Source: Oscillospiraceae bacterium
GTDB taxonomy: Bacteria; Bacillota; Clostridia; Oscillospirales; Acutalibacteraceae
DNA: 5,921 nucleotides
NCBI GenBank assembly: GCA_029004655.1
Contig: JAQVYP010000112.1
Coordinates: 1 to 5,921 of the forward strand
Direction of reading: 5' to 3'
Positions 5,590 through 5,921 of this stretch are shown piece after piece. The notes beneath the pieces were generated by a model. The model was given only the letters and a program-made list of their open reading frames with translations, ran no database searches and was not told the DNA's origin. Both the position numbers and the translations under genes were made by a program. Position 1 is the stretch's first letter. Each line of letters starts with the position of its first letter.

Positions 5590-5921
5590 ATGGGCATAGC
5601 CAGCAGTTTGTTCACCGTTTTTTGCGCACTTGTTTTTCCAATAGGCGTAGCCGTATATCTGTGCAGACTTAAAAAGAGACTCTGGAAGCCGATATTGGTC
5701 GGTGCGGCGACTTTTTTTGTGTTTCAAATGCTGGTTCGGTTTCCAATCCTTCAACTCGTTTTGCCGAACATGCGTTGGTATTTAGTGATGAGCACAACGC
5801 AGCCTAGACTGTACGCACTCTTTCTGGGTGCTACCGCAGGCTTGGTCGAGGAATTAGGAAGATACATTACCATGAAGCTTCTGCATAAGAATAATCGACA
5901 AGCGATAGATGGAATTGGATT
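5590..5921 (+). CDS. YhfC-family intramembrane protease, N-terminal part (cut by window end)
   Basis: An ATG one base after the sdpI stop opens a frame of 110 codons that runs off the window. It begins with a hydrophobic helix (about 3-25), a basic turn (CRLKKRLWK, 25-33), a second helix (about 34-58), and near residue 76 a third helix ending in EELGRY (87-92). The EExxR/EExGR motif, followed by a helix and an IDGIG stretch, is typical of the YhfC family (formerly DUF2324), multi-pass proteins related to the Rce1/CPBP glutamic-type proteases; the two Glu residues are the expected catalytic ones. The His motifs would lie beyond the window. Full members are about 250 aa, so under half is seen. 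A GAAGGA (5574-5579) is a modest ribosome site, with coupling to sdpI likely. Operon position suggests a joint role with SdpI, for example in toxin defence; its substrate is unknown. Confidence 0.78.
   Translation, partial: MGIASSLFTVFCALVFPIGVAVYLCRLKKRLWKPILVGAATFFVFQMLVRFPILQLVLPNMRWYLVMSTTQPRLYALFLGATAGLVEELGRYITMKLLHKNNRQAIDGIG

Noticed and set aside
5527..5754. Minus-strand frame across the sdpI/yhfC-like junction
   Set aside because: It opposes two frames with clear family motifs and has no recognisable protein features.

Overview
The window looks like chromosomal DNA of a low-GC Gram-positive bacterium, most likely a clostridial Firmicute. This rests on AT-rich intergenic DNA with sigma-A-type promoters, strong GGAGG ribosome sites with GTG and TTG starts, a tRNA gene that encodes its CCA end, and an SdpR/SdpI pair. 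Species cannot be named from the sequence alone.

Layout. The left edge (1-57, minus strand) holds the first 19 codons of a divergent gene. An AT-rich gap with a foldable leader follows. Then come two plus-strand genes sharing one base (373-2142 and 2142-3908). They encode the two halves of a heterodimeric ABC exporter of the TM287/288, BmrCD and LmrCD type. The first half carries the degenerate ATP site (Asp for the catalytic Glu, Gln for the switch His). The second has intact Walker B and His but a degenerate signature motif (LSQGQ). Together they make one working and one non-hydrolytic ATP site.

From 3909 to 4368 there is no protein gene. This gap ends in a tRNA-Tyr(GTA) gene at 4369-4453 with its own terminator. 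Upstream of the tRNA is a near-consensus promoter (TTGACA, 17 bp, TACAAT) whose -35 and spacer are covered by a 29-bp almost perfect palindrome. A second, smaller palindrome uses the same TACTTG/CAAGTA half-sites about 50 bp upstream. This operator-like arrangement on an apparent tRNA promoter is the least expected feature of the window.

From 4568 to the right edge lies an sdpRI-type operon: a 62-bp near-perfect inverted repeat running into a sigma-A promoter, an ArsR/SdpR-family repressor (TTG start, 91 aa), an SdpI-family membrane protein overlapping it by 11 bp, and the first 110 codons of a YhfC-family intramembrane protease one base after SdpI. By analogy with Bacillus subtilis SdpR/SdpI, the repressor probably controls its own operon. 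The membrane protein may sense or protect against a membrane-active toxin. No SdpC-like toxin gene is present in this window, and the link of a protease to SdpI is inference from gene order.
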